NCBI GenBank assembly: GCA_000320545.1
Contig: ADNK01002290.1
Span: 62,001-126,000, forward strand
Reading direction: 5' to 3'
Length of the DNA stretch: 64,000 nucleotides
From: Bigelowiella natans CCMP2755
Taxonomy: Eukaryota > Cercozoa > Chlorarachniophyceae
Shown piece after piece: positions 39,376-52,292 of this stretch. The position numbers and the translations under genes were made by a program. Every line of letters starts with the position of its first letter. The first letter of the stretch is position 1. Under the pieces are notes generated by a model. That model was not told the origin of the DNA. It saw only the letters and a list, made by a program, of their open reading frames with translations, and did no database searches.

Positions 39376-42008
39376 ATGAAGTGGACAATCTTCTTGGCAT
39401 TTTTGCCAGTGTTTGCCAACTCTATTGAGAACTTCATCGCATGCTACGATGGAAAGAATACTCCTTACGCCACTCACGTCTGCCCGTACTCTGGTATGAA
39501 GCACGCCAACCCAACATACTTCTCGCATATTGTTCAAGCTTTGGTTTGATGCAGATGGAGAAACTTTAGTCCAGCGATGGGATGCAACCCCTGTATTATT
39601 CTCCATTATGGAGGCTATAATGGGATCTTACATTACGATCATGTACATCAAGCGTCTAGCGATCGTAAGTTAACATATCCCTACCCTACGTATTCATGTT
39701 TGAAGAACAAACTCTGATTTTTGATACAATCAGGTACGGGAGAGAATGTATTACAAGATATTTGTCATCATGAGTGGAATTAGTTTTGGATTCTGCGCTG
39801 TGTGGACAATGCACTTTATCGGAATGAAAGCGCTGGTTCTTGGAGATAAAAAAATAAACATCCAAGTCGATGGTGGAGCAGAGGTTGAAGTCTTTGCTAT
39901 TGTGGAACTTCAATTTGAGGTTAGCAAAATATGACAGTGCTGTTGAATCTCATCAAATAGTGTATTAATTATCAACCTCTACTCCAGGGAACAATGACGA
40001 TAATCAGCCTAGTGGCTGCTGTAAGCTTGGTGACGACAACAATACAATTTCTTCTGACATTGATTGAAACAGGTATCTCACTTCGAGTTTATCACAGGTT
40101 TCGGTAGCTGTAACTCTAATCAGCATTCGAGACTTAAAAAGCGAAGGATTTACATGGGGAGCAGAGGATGTCAAAATTGTGAAAGTTGCTATTGGGTTAG
40201 CAGTTGCAGTGGGTGTTATGCACTATTTAGGCATGTGGGCACAATCGGGAAAGTTTAATATCCACTGGAATGGCGGGGTAGGATGACAAGCCCTGAACGA
40301 TATGTTCGATACATTTCCGTATCCTGTGACCTTTTATTTATAAATTGCAAAATGCCTGTGATACCTCTTCAGTGTTCTAATATCTATCACGTTAAATTAG
40401 ATTATCTTTGCTAGCGTTCTCCTGGCTCTAGTGGTCGTCTATGTGGGGTTGAAGATACTTTTCACTCAACGGATTGTGGATTCTGTGCAAAATCAAATGC
40501 TCACTGCAGTTGTAATTGGATTGGCTGTTTGTTCGGTCCACTATACAGGAATGCAGTCTGCAACATACACATACAAAGCAAGTGGATACAGAGACACCGC
40601 TTACAGCATATGGGTTGATGATTTTGGGAGCAGCTATTTTTTGCTCTCTTTAGGGATAATCAAGTTTGTTTTGGGCCTGTCCCTACATTCTTATGATATG
40701 TATATCAAGAGTGCTGCGTTTGACATGTTGGAGAAGGAGTTGTACGACCGTTGTCATTTGAAGATGAAGAGTGCATTCGTAGAAAACGAGGACTCTAGAG
40801 AGAGCACCTTTATAACTGGCATTGGCGGCGGCGAAACCTCTGATGCTGAAAGTTGTGTTGAACTGGTTTCTCCCAAAATGGTTGGTAGCACACCAGCCAC
40901 ACCATGTGAAAACGATCAAAAGAGCGCTTTCTCCATCTTTATCGATACGAAAAAGGATAGCGATAAAGAAGATAAGAAAGCAAAACCCGAAACGAAAACC
41001 GAAGCGGAATTGCAGTGTCCAACGTCTCTGAATCAAACAGTAGGGTCACAGCATCTGGCCTTAGCAATTCCGAATCAAAATTTAGAAAATACACCGTCTC
41101 GAGACATAAGCCCAGTGCCCAGCCCAATGCCCAGCCCAATGCCCAGCCCGACGCCAAAACGAAGGGTGTTAGCAATCAATGCGAATCGAAAATCAGAAAT
41201 TTCACCATCCCGAGACATAAACCCAATGCCCAGCCCGACGCCAAAAAACAGAGCGTTAACAAGCAATGAGAAACCTGTCAAAAGTGAGAGTATGAAGACC
41301 CAAATCAAGCTCGAAAAGAAATTTCAACAATCATCTCGACGTTCGAAAACGTCAACTCAAACGGTTGATAGCATTTCTTTCCCTGGGGGACAGGAATCCT
41401 CGAATACAGTTAATGTTGTATCAACCTTCCCAAATTTTAACACGAAGATAGCTCAATCAATGGAATTGATGACCCTTAAAATTAAAGAGGCAAGCAAGGA
41501 TCCAAATCGTTTGTTGAAGATGGTTCGGGTTGAGTCAAACTACTCGATTGACATTATGACGCTGATAAATATATACAAGAAACAGAAGAAGCAACTGTGC
41601 CGCGAAATTCAATATTTCCAAATGCCAAGATTCATTCGACCCGCCGTTGGTGAATCAAGAGTTCTTTCCTCTTTGCCCTCGAAAATAGTATTTGAACAGA
41701 CTCGTGGATGGAAAATAGAGCAGAACCGTCTGAAGAAGATTATTAAAAAGCAACAGCAGGAGCTACGTAGAAGAACCAAGAGGATGAATTCAATGCTCCG
41801 ACGCAGTAATCGATCTGGATCTAGAAATAGGGGGAAAGGTAATAAACACAGCCGAAATCCCAGCCTCGAAGCTTCAATGCCAGGAAAAAGTCTGCGAGCA
41901 TCAATACAAACACAGCAAACTGGGAACCCAAAGAAAGTTCAGAACCAAAGCGAAATACAGATGACTCTCGTTGCCAACACAGGATGTAACACACCAAAAA
42001 AAGTCTGA
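39376..42008 (+). CDS. MHYT-domain integral membrane protein with a long basic, Pro-Ser-rich tail
   Basis: Exons 39376-39493, 39570-39664, 39734-39919, 39988-40072, 40098-40277 and 40401-42008. It opens with a signal-like hydrophobic stretch (MKWTIFLAFLPVF), then membrane helices bearing three MHYT motifs: TMHFIGMKA (39.82 kb), VMHYLGMWA (40.22 kb) and VHYTGMQSA (40.54 kb). In bacteria MHYT domains are proposed copper-dependent sensors of small gases fused to signalling domains. Here the cytosolic tail of about 400 residues has no GGDEF, EAL or kinase domain. It has a duplicated segment built on SPMPSPTPK with (I/T)SPSRDI (41,090-41,270) and a basic coiled-coil-like end (QQQELRRRTKR). An alternative start is the in-frame ATG at 39,358. 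Sensor function is inferred. Confidence 0.85.
41093..41270 (+). repeat. Internal duplication in the MHYT protein tail
   Basis: Two imperfect copies of a unit that reads PSRDI then SPxPSPMPSPTPK then a basic RxxxLxxN segment; the first copy has one extra PSPM. Mismatches are scattered, so this is an old tandem duplication. Confidence 0.75.
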
Positions 42009-43403
42009 GCATCAGGCCAATCGTTAGCAAGTTCAATTTGGCAGCATGTTGCGCTGCACAGCATCATGATGTGTGCCTAGGCATTTTCTGATGCAATCAA
42101 CCGGCCATGTGTTTGCCGTCCACAAACTGATTGACATGCTAGATGTGGCAGCTGCAACAGAGACCTAAGAGTGAACGCACGTCTATCTTTCTCGCTGCGC
42201 GCACGCAAACCTTCATTGTTGCAGTTCTGTAGAGTTGCGCTTCGATTTGATGCAGAGAGCTGATGCGGGCAGCGAGTGCACACGGGCAAGCTAGCATAAT
42301 TAGCAAGGTGGCAGGTCGTCGTGCCTGTAGCAGCTGGTGTTTGCATTGGTTGTTGCGACAACAGCAATGGTGTTGCTGGCCATGCATGCGCGCACATTCG
42401 TTCAGACGCACGTCGCGCGGCGCGGCTGCGAAACACCAGAACGAGCTGCCGCTGATCGATGCGACAAGGACCTGGACGCACGTCTGAATCGGACGTGCTA
42501 GCGTGATGATAGCTAGATGGCATGTGCACACTCCAGATGTTCGTGTTGTGCGTGTGCACAGTGTGCACTGTCTAGACTGTGTCCGTTGTTCCATTGTTGC
42601 TCTCAAGACTGCTGGCTGGCACACTCCAGATGTTCGTGTTGTGCGTGTGCACTGTGTCCGTTGTTCCAGTGTTGCTCTTAAAACTGCTGGCTAGCTAGCT
42701 AGAAGCATCTGTCATTGCGCCCACTCCAGCACTCATTGCCAAATTGGACACTGCTAGCTAGCTAGACTGGCTGCTGGCGGGCTAGCGGGCTAGCGAGGGC
42801 AACAACAACTCCAGAACTGGTCACAGCCGCGGCTTCCATGTTTGTGACCTGTCAATGCATTGCAAGCCACTCGCTGCGCCGCGTGCAGTGCACAGTCGCA
42901 TGAGTGTGCGGCGCGACAGTGGACGTGAAGAAGTTTGGAGGGCCAGGGAGCTAGTTGCTTTGCTCGTGCCAGCATGGAAGTTTGGATTGACAAACAATGC
43001 TCACAGGACTTGATGGGAAAATCTCCCTCGTCCGTCGCGTTTGTGTTTGATTGACTGTTGAATGAGTGTGAATGAATGATTGCAGATTGACGTTCACTTC
43101 GATGAAGAAGCAATTTGATGAGGTTTGAGGCATTGCCACGCATCAGGAGGAAGCATTTCAAAAAATGGTCAGTCGCTGCAGTCAATGAATGTGCTTTTAG
43201 GCGCCAATAATTTAATCATAATGGAGTTTTTTAGATGTCGCATTCGTAAAATGTAAGGGAAACAACAAACATCCTTTATCGACAAGAGGACATGCTACGC
43301 TGAAAATTTCCAGCTGATTTCGATAGAGACAGAAGGGGTGCGCAACACTGACAGACAGACTGACAGAACAACACACCCAGCGATTAGTAACATTATTCGC
43401 TAA
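42009..43403. other. Intergenic region with a TA-poor, CTAG-containing island (about 42.0-43.2 kb)
   Basis: Sparse TA, many CTAG, TGCA and GCGC. It shares ATTGCCAAATTGG next to CTAGCTAGCTAG (42,730-42,765) with 35,675-35,710. A 93-bp unit at 42,527-42,619 is repeated with a 17-bp deletion at 42,620-42,695. No gene; open frames on both strands follow from the lack of TA-containing stops. Confidence 0.5.
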
Positions 43404-45702
43404 ATGGACACAACTGCCTCCGCTCCAAATGTCCCTAAGCCTCAGCTCAACGAGCTAAAGGCTGAAAACTTCCCAGCGCTGAAAAATGACTTGATATTGA
43501 GAGCTGCAATGGGTCTAAAGACAGAACGCGTACCCATATGGTGCCATCGCCAAGCAGGCCGCTATTTGCCCGAGTACGTACATTGTGAAGATCCTCTTTT
43601 AAATTTATGCACATAACTTAAGAAAGTATGGGGTTCTGCGTCACAGCATTGATGATGAGAAGATTTCGAACATAAATAATGTTAGGTACCACTCTGTGCG
43701 GAACATTGCCGATTTCTTCACCATCTGCCGGACACCACACCTTGCTTGCGAGATTACTCTTCAACCCATACGGCGATTCCCGCTTGATGCAGCGATTATA
43801 TTCTCAGATATTCTTGTGATCCCTCAAGCTATGGGGTTGGAAGTCAAGATGGTGAAGGGGAAGGGCCCTGTGCTTCCTCAGGTAATAGTAACCGATTTGC
43901 TTTTCTTCGTGTCATGTATTACTTTGAAGATATAATAATTCTTGATACTTTCCAGCCGCTTAAAGATCCCGAACACATGAAAAGATTGAAAAAACTGAAA
44001 GATATAGACGTGAAGAAAGATCTGGGATATGTGATGCAGGCGATCACGCTTACCAGACACAGGTTATTTATTTATAATTTACCATATCAGCCGCTGCTTC
44101 TTTTGCTGCAACACTTACTCAAGTGAATGATGATAGTGATAATTGGGGCTGTGGTGATGATGAGAATGATGATAATACTCGTCCGCACCTATCTACACAT
44201 TTCGCTATGATTGCAATTGCTTTCCATAGCTTATTCTATTCATTTATATTTGTATTTCTGTTTTAAACAACAACTTATATGACTGGTGCTACTAGGTTGG
44301 AAGGCAAAGTCCCTATCATCGGGTTTTCTGGGGCACCTTGGACTCTAATGGCGTATATGGTACAGGGTGAAGGAGCAAAAAGCTACTATAAAGCAAAAAC
44401 GTGGCTGTACAAGTAATTTGCTAACATTCTTGTACACTCCCCCCTTTCAGTGATCCTAATAGTCTCTTTTTCTCTAACATAGATATCCGCATAAAGCGCA
44501 CGAATTGATGGAAATGACTGCAGTCGTAATCATTGACTATCTCGTGGCCCAGGTAATTATTATATCTCAGATATATGCGTCTTCTTCTTGTTGTTGTTGT
44601 TATTCTTGTTGTCGTTGACTTTTTGACCTACGTACATATTCAAGCCCCTCAAATCAACAATTATGATGATATGATGAGAAGAAGTAGTACTTTTTGTGCA
44701 GGGAGATAATTTTGGAATGATCTCTATTATCTCTTGCATCGCATCCATGTATTTTTGTTCTCTATATTATTCATTGCAAAGCTATATATTCGCATTGTCC
44801 TTCTTCTTCATTTCTTGTTTATCATCATCCATATTGGGAGAATAGGTGGAGGCAGGAGCGCAGATGCTAGAAGTTTTTGATTCTTGGGCTGGAGATCTTA
44901 CACAAGAGGCCTTCGCAGAGTTCAGGTGGTTTTGACAACATACTACTTCTTGGCAGTGATGACGGAATAAGTAGGAGATGGGGAGGGGAAAGATTGTAGG
45001 GGCACTATAAATAGCTCTTTACTTCTTTTCTCTGCTCCTTCTCCTCCTAAATGTTAGCTTACCTTACTTGAAGAAAATTGCAACCAAGGTCGTCAATGTC
45101 TGAAGATAATGATGATGATAATGATCATGGGAAGTAGTACTCGATGTTTTGATAATAGCCAAAAATCATGATGATGATGGTGATGATGATGATGATGATA
45201 ATTGGACTTGTCGGCGGCAAGAAGACTTGAATCTCTTATTCAATCAGCGAATATAGCTTACAAGCTTCGTTTATCCTACAAGATGGGGACATGATACCCA
45301 TCCGTTGTAACGTCGTCTGTCTGTTGTAATGAAAGATGAGCAAGTGATCATCTTCATAATCGCAACCTCAATCACGTGCCTAAGCATCCATGCCTTTCTC
45401 CTCCTCCTCCTCTTTTTATTCAGGTAAAGGCAAAGCTCCGCGAAAGGAAAATGGAGGTTGTTCCAATGACAATTTTCGCTAGAGGTGCTGATTGGGCTCT
45501 TGAGGAACTTGCAAATAGCGACTACGATGTCTTATCACTGAATTGGACAGTGAACCCTATCGATGCACGCAAGCAAGTTGGATCTAAATCACTACAAGGC
45601 AACTTGGAACCGGCAGTTTTGTTTGCTGATGGACCCAGGATAAGAAGGTACACGTGTAGTAGACACAAGAAGAAGAAACAATCAATAATATTGTGTGGTA
45701 AC

Positions 45703-45733
<31 letters not shown>

Positions 45734-46080
45734 CCCCCTAATTCGTTACAATAGAGTGCAATCGGCTACTTAAGCAGAGATGCTAAATATTGTGTTTTGC
45801 TAAATATGCCGATGTAGAGACAAGGGGGGGGGGGGGAGAATTCACGGATAAGTAGCACTTAACATGTTTTTATTTCGTCATCTCAAAACTTGGGAATCAT
45901 ATTCACAGCGAAGCTGCCAAAATGGTAAAATCGTTCGGTACTCACGGGTATATTGCTAATCTTGGGCATGGAATGTTGCCAAGCATGAAGCCTGAAGCAT
46001 TAGAGGTCTTCGTTGATGAAGTTCACAAATGCTCAGAAAGCATGGCCAAAGGAAAGAAACGCAAAGAAGCTTCTACCTAA
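43404..46080 (+). CDS. hemE: Uroporphyrinogen decarboxylase
   Basis: Converts uroporphyrinogen III to coproporphyrinogen III, the fifth step of tetrapyrrole synthesis. Nine exons. The first (43404-43575) carries the family signature [11 protein letters not shown]. The next (43687-43881) has [12 protein letters not shown] with the catalytic Asp and ends GKGPVLPQ. Then come [27 protein letters not shown] (44.3 kb, second signature), [27 protein letters not shown], a short exon [11 protein letters not shown] (45,058-45,092), a long exon with LSLNWTVNP, and finally [14 protein letters not shown] with a TAA stop at 46078-46080. Length is near the usual 350-370 residues. The N-terminus ([14 protein letters not shown]) has no clear plastid or mitochondrial presequence, suggesting a cytosolic enzyme. 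Introns carry ATG and TAG repeats. Confidence 0.95.
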
Positions 46081-46806
46081 TGATGTGGGGTGATGAACAT
46101 AATGAATAGAGAGTACTTCATATATTTCATTTGATGGAACCATGCTTTACAAATAATACCATATGTAGTACTTTGATTAATATCATACGCTCTCGCTGTG
46201 TAAGACGAATGTAATCAATCAAATTAAATTTGTTCAATGGTCATCCTCATGTAGCTGTGCAATGCAGCAGCTCTCGCTGTGTGGCATGGCACGCAGCTTT
46301 ATTTGTATATTTCGCCGAAGGGCACAAATGAAATCGATGCATGCTGTGTCTATGGTAACGTACAATCTAGATTCTTGTATATATATGATGCATCAAATAC
46401 GATGGCAGCGCTACTTAGCCGCCATTACACAAGCAAGCCTTCTAGCCTTGATCAAAAATGCAAGGAGAGCAATACGCAAAACTAGTACTAGACTTACTCT
46501 ACATAATTACGCACTGTCATAATTGTCGCACACAAATATAGACTCAATCGTGTTGCCTTATTATGCGCCATCCTAGCATCTTTACTACGTACGGTGCATC
46601 ATTTACAAAGCGCATCATCCGGTGTACGTCTAGCAAGTTATTGCACTATATGTTTGTCTCTGTGGGCAATTGATTGATTAATTTGTGCAGGCAAAAGCAT
46701 ATTTATAGATTACGTGTTTGAAGGGAAGTAAATCAAAGCTTGAGTATGCAAGCCCATTATTGAATTTCTAATGTTCCCCATGACCAACTGCTGATTTGTC
46801 ACAGTA
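46081..46806. other. Spacer between convergent genes, with dispersed repeat copy 2
   Basis: 46,230-46,268 repeats the motif of 31,192-31,244. TA frequency is ordinary, unlike the islands. No gene seen. Confidence 0.5.
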
Positions 46807-47324
46807 CTATGTTAAATCACTTGCTCCGTTTACATCGCCAAAAGCGGCCTCAGCATACGTCTTGGCGCCACGAGACTGCAACAGAAAAATACGATTTTAT
46901 CCAGTTGAAATGATACATTTGTGCTAAGCTACATGCGCTACTTAGTACTGATGATCATCATTATCATCATGATGATCATTACTTCGATCCACGTAAGCCA
47001 ATTTCCCCAGTGTGGGTCATATGAGAGCGTGTCTTCCTGTGTGGATAAATAAGTGATGTTTATTACCAACAGAGAAGTAGAAAGAGAGAAAAGTAAAAGA
47101 GAAAGAGAGAAATAGAGAGAGGGACAAATGAGAAAGACGTGAGAAGAATTACGACGTTTTCTCCACATTAATTAAACATAACGTGTGACACAAAGTAAGC
47201 TGGCAAGAAATAAGGTGACAATATAAGATGAAGAATAAGTGATACATTTCCAACCACAAGTAGGCCATATCTTGCTCTAGTAAGGGCCTGGGTAGATAGG
47301 TAGGTAGTACGTAGCAGGAGATGG

Positions 47325-47357
<33 letters not shown>

Positions 47358-48478
47358 TTTACTATGCATTGTTGAGCAAGTATACCAACATATTCATACC
47401 ACGTTCACACGTCGCCAGTCCTTCAAAAATCTGTAACATTACAGTCACAAACTAAGTAAGAATTGCTATTATTTATTGGTATTACTATTTTCACAAACAC
47501 TGCCAACAGTGTTATTCCTACTACTTCTATATATAAATTTGGATGAGGAAGAAGAAGAAGAAAGAAGAAGAAGAAGAGATAGAATGACGATAAGGGGTAA
47601 ATACATACCCTACGGAGCCTCTTTCATTTGCAACAACCTAGCAATCACATAAGCATAAGACCGACCGATGAGGATGATGAGGATGATGATATATCAGTCA
47701 GTCGGTTATATGATGGTGATGGTGGTCATAATGGTGGAGACCAACATCAAAATTTGGATTGAAAAGCACACAACCAAGTCATCTATGGAGAAAATTGAGG
47801 AGGAAAATAAGGAATTGAGCAATTGATGATGGGTGAAATGACCGTTGACATAATGATGAGATCCTTTTCCCTGCCCTGATACCTATTGTTATCATGCGAA
47901 CAACGTCGTTATTGACCGTCATCATCCCTCAAAACAAAGAACGATGAATAGTTAGATGCATACGAATCGAGGAGAAACATTACATTGCCTGTAAACTACT
48001 TATCTTAATGATTCTTTCTTCTTTATGGCCACCGCCTTTATCACCATATCACCACTGCTAACTTTCCCCTTAACGTACTCACCCATCTACGGTCTTGATT
48101 TCAACCGAGAAATTAAACTTGGACTCGATGCTTTTAATTTCGACGTCTTGTTCCACCAGTCTATGAAGAAGCAGCAAAAATGGGAGGAGGAGGAGGAGGA
48201 GGAGGAGGAGGAGGAGGAGGAGGAAGAGAAGAAGAAGAAGAAGGATGATGGTAAACTCTATTGATCATAGTGATGATGATAATGAAAATGGTAACTGACA
48301 ACTACAAATGGCGCTAGTTGCATAGCATAACAAGTACAGAAACGGCATGATATTTCATACTGTTTGAGTTTTGATATTTGGGATGCATAAGGAGAGATGA
48401 CGCCGAGAGAAGCAGGCTCGACACCTATTGATTTGGTTTATCATTTTCATGATTATCAGCAGCACCAATAGCAATATC

Positions 48479-48516
<38 letters not shown>

Positions 48517-49550
48517 CAGGATAAAAATCAACTGATACATGGAAATTTACCCGATTTCAAGAGTCTTCGTAGGCACTCAACCACAACTCTAATAGTAATA
48601 CCACATTTAGACAGGAGAAGTGAGTGTGTGAGTGTGAGTGTGAGTGTGAGTGTGAGTGCATTCATCCGCTCATCTTGATTTCTTTTTCCACCCTCCAATT
48701 TATTCCATCTTCCCCCCCCCCCTTCTCTTTCTCTCACGTACACGCACACACACACATTTAACTTTATTTTCCTTTCGAGGAGGAAGAGAAGGAAGAGAAA
48801 GCAAGGTATCGGTTGTCACTTCTTCCAAAAGATTTAAGAAACTGTTTGTGTGACCTTGCTTCATGCATATTGTGTCTGCTTTTTGTATCTAAGTCAATAG
48901 CATCCTCGCCTAAACAAAAGTATTGTCACTTAATTATTGCTGCCTCCTCCCTTCCATACACGCAAAAAGCGAAGGTGTATTCTTATCACAAGTAATCATT
49001 ATTTTCATCATATTCATCATCATCATCAATATCATCATTGGTCATAATACCTGTTGAAACCTCTATGAATACAACAGGAAATGAAGATGATTGCGACGAA
49101 TTAGAAGAAGAAGAAGAAGATCCCTGTAATTTGTACGAAAAGGACTGCGTGTCACTTTGTATTTCTCCACTGGACATTGTAGTATCAGTCGCAAAACATA
49201 AATTCATTGTAATCATCGAGAGTACAAAGATAGGTACCAGCAGCCTGTTATGATTATCATCGTCGTCGCATCTATCATGATTGCTTTGTGAAGAACCAAG
49301 TCCAACGTTCGGCCACCAAAATTTTCTGATTAATTCTTACTTTAGCATTGTGAGTCTACCTACCTAGGATTCATGATTCTATCTATCTGTGATTCTTCTG
49401 CTAAAGCAGCTAGAGTAACATCACTGGTAGTAGTAGTAGTAGTAGTAGTAGTAGTGATAGTAGTAGTAGTAGTAGTAGCAGTAACAGTAGCACCTATTGA
49501 TGGCCCGTGTGTCTTGGTCTACACCGTTCAGTAACAGCCTTTCCACAGAA

Positions 49551-49588
<38 letters not shown>

Positions 49589-49600
49589 GCGTTGCGTTCT

Positions 49601-49659
<59 letters not shown>

Positions 49660-49682
49660 TACTACTACTACTACTAGTAGTG

Positions 49683-49715
<33 letters not shown>

Positions 49716-50955
49716 GATCTCCATACCCATTGTAGAAGCGCTGATTAGGCCATTCTGCTATGAACGGATGCATTCGATACTGATACTGCATGTAGTTGGA
49801 ATTTTAACAGTAATCATTCAAAAGTATTGTGTGTGTGTGTTTGTGTGTGTGTATGACTCATCATGGTGATAATTAACAGATGTAATTGGCCTTTCATTGT
49901 CGTCGTCGTATAGTGAATGAGGGAATGCAAGAAAGAGGCTTAAGAAACCCTGAGCATCGTTGCTGTTATGATCCCAGAACGAACAGCCCTCTCGAATAAA
50001 GACACCTACGTAATAATAGTAATAATAGTGAAAATGTTCATAATAATAGTAATAACACGGAAGCAAACAACACAAACACCAGCGAAGAACCAATCAACAA
50101 CATCAAAGTTGGACACAAGGAGCTTCAACTACTGCTGCTGCTGCTACTGCTACTACTACTACTACTACTATATTATCGCCCACAACAATCACGATCAATC
50201 GTCGTTGTGCTCAAAATGGAAGCAGAGTGGTGAATTGGATAGTATTTTAGCAAGTTGTCTCCCAAGCAGCAGAAACAGGACAAATTGCATCCAAAGTATG
50301 CCATAACACTCGACAGTAGTAATAATAGTAATGATGATGATGATGATGATGATGATGACGATGACGAGCGACTGTGAGGAGTCTCTTGCCATACCACTCC
50401 TCTCCCCCCTCTCGCCGACACTTAAATCAAACTATTATAGGGTGTAACGAGGGACTGCTACTTCTTTAGTAATACCCTCAGGGGCTCGGCTAATTTACCA
50501 CTTGAAAGGACTAACAAGTAGCAGCATTATGAAGAAGAAGAAGAAGAAGATGATGAAGATGATGATGATGTTGATGATGAAGATGATGATTGACTTCTCT
50601 AAGAATAAATGCATACTTGTGGGAGGAAGCTGATGATGATCTCCAATGAGAACAATCCGAGATGTAGCCTAAGAGCGTTATTCTCCATGTATTAGTTGTT
50701 AGTGACGATTCTTCTTCTTCTTCTTCTTCATGGAAATAATGTGTTACTCAGCACCATCCAATATGCAGCAATAGATACTGTGTGTGTATCTATTATACCT
50801 TTTTCACTGCGACTAACACCTCAGGCTCTGTAGCCTAAAATATGGCGACATTTAAAGCTGATGATGGCGGTACTTTAGGTGAGATGTACAACGACGAGAG
50901 AGATCCCATCATTATACATCTATTGTGAGTGTCAGTGAGGATGGATTTAGTGATA

Positions 50956-50997
<42 letters not shown>

Positions 50998-51356
50998 GCT
51001 TCCTCCTCACGTGCACACATCAAAGGAGGCTTATTATCATGTGAAAGAGTAGTACCTGTGCAGCCTCATCAACAAGCACCATTCCATAACGGTTGTACTC
51101 AATATTATCGACACCTTTTGAGAATAATAATAATAATAATAATAATGTATAGCGATTATAAAGGAGAAGAGGATGAAGAAGAAGTTGCTTGATAAAGAGG
51201 ATATTAAATATAGATCATGGTGGTGACGAATGTGAAAGAAAGTATAAGATGATAATGATGATGATAATGATGAGATACACAGAGTTGTGGTTGTAAGGTA
51301 GCAACTAACCAGAGCCAATGCAAGTCGTCAGTACGACATCGAATGACCGGATTACC

Positions 51357-51390
<34 letters not shown>

Positions 51391-51761
51391 ATAGTGGTGG
51401 ATGGATGGGTAGGTGCTTATAGAAAGGATGTTTTGTTGTATTGTTTCAAGTACTGATGCCTTCTGTCTCTTTTGCATTTTCCTCCTCGAAAAAAAAGGCA
51501 AAAGCACAATAACAAGCTCTACTTCGTCCCACGTATTATTGTTTAATACCTGCAGGCTTATGGACTCATATTCCTCTTCAATTGCATTGTACATTCGTGA
51601 AAGATTCCTAATAAAACACCGATAATATATTTATGGATCAAACAAGAAAAGTGTTTGCTGTCGGTGGACAATCTATCTCTTCACGTGTTATCGATCATCG
51701 TCATCATCATTATCATCACCAAGATTCTCTGTATCTATGGATGTCAATCTTCCCCCCCCCC

Positions 51762-51805
<44 letters not shown>

Positions 51806-51972
51806 GGTATGATAGCGGTATTCCTCTGTTCCTGGCTTCAATTGTTGCACCTGCAATGCATAGTTAGGGAGAGAGAGAGAGAGAGGGAGAGAGAGAGAAA
51901 GAGAGAGAGAGAAAAGACAGCAGATAGAAGATAGTAGACCACATAGTAAAAACAACGATACAACCTCATTCC

Positions 51973-52015
<43 letters not shown>

Positions 52016-52020
52016 TCTGC

Positions 52021-52063
<43 letters not shown>

Positions 52064-52259
52064 CACACACGCACAGCTCGATATATCCGATCACGATTGG
52101 CACGTCGACTTCGCATTCCCTCCAGGCATTATCATTATCATTATTGTTATTATTATTATTATTGTAATCATAACTATAAATACTATTATTACCATCATTA
52201 CTATTACTATTGTTGTTGTTATTTTGGAAGATATCATTCATCATCATTATCATCATCAT

Positions 52260-52292
<33 letters not shown>

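Noticed and set aside
49038-49253. Rightward acidic ORF
   Set aside because: Antisense of the helicase exon 49051-49325, whose frame carries the conserved FPVVFIEVSTG segment and fits flanking phases.
51454-51484. Leftward exon EENAKETEGI
   Set aside because: Its splice sites look good, but including it breaks phase to the next helicase exon, whereas skipping it leaves all phases consistent.
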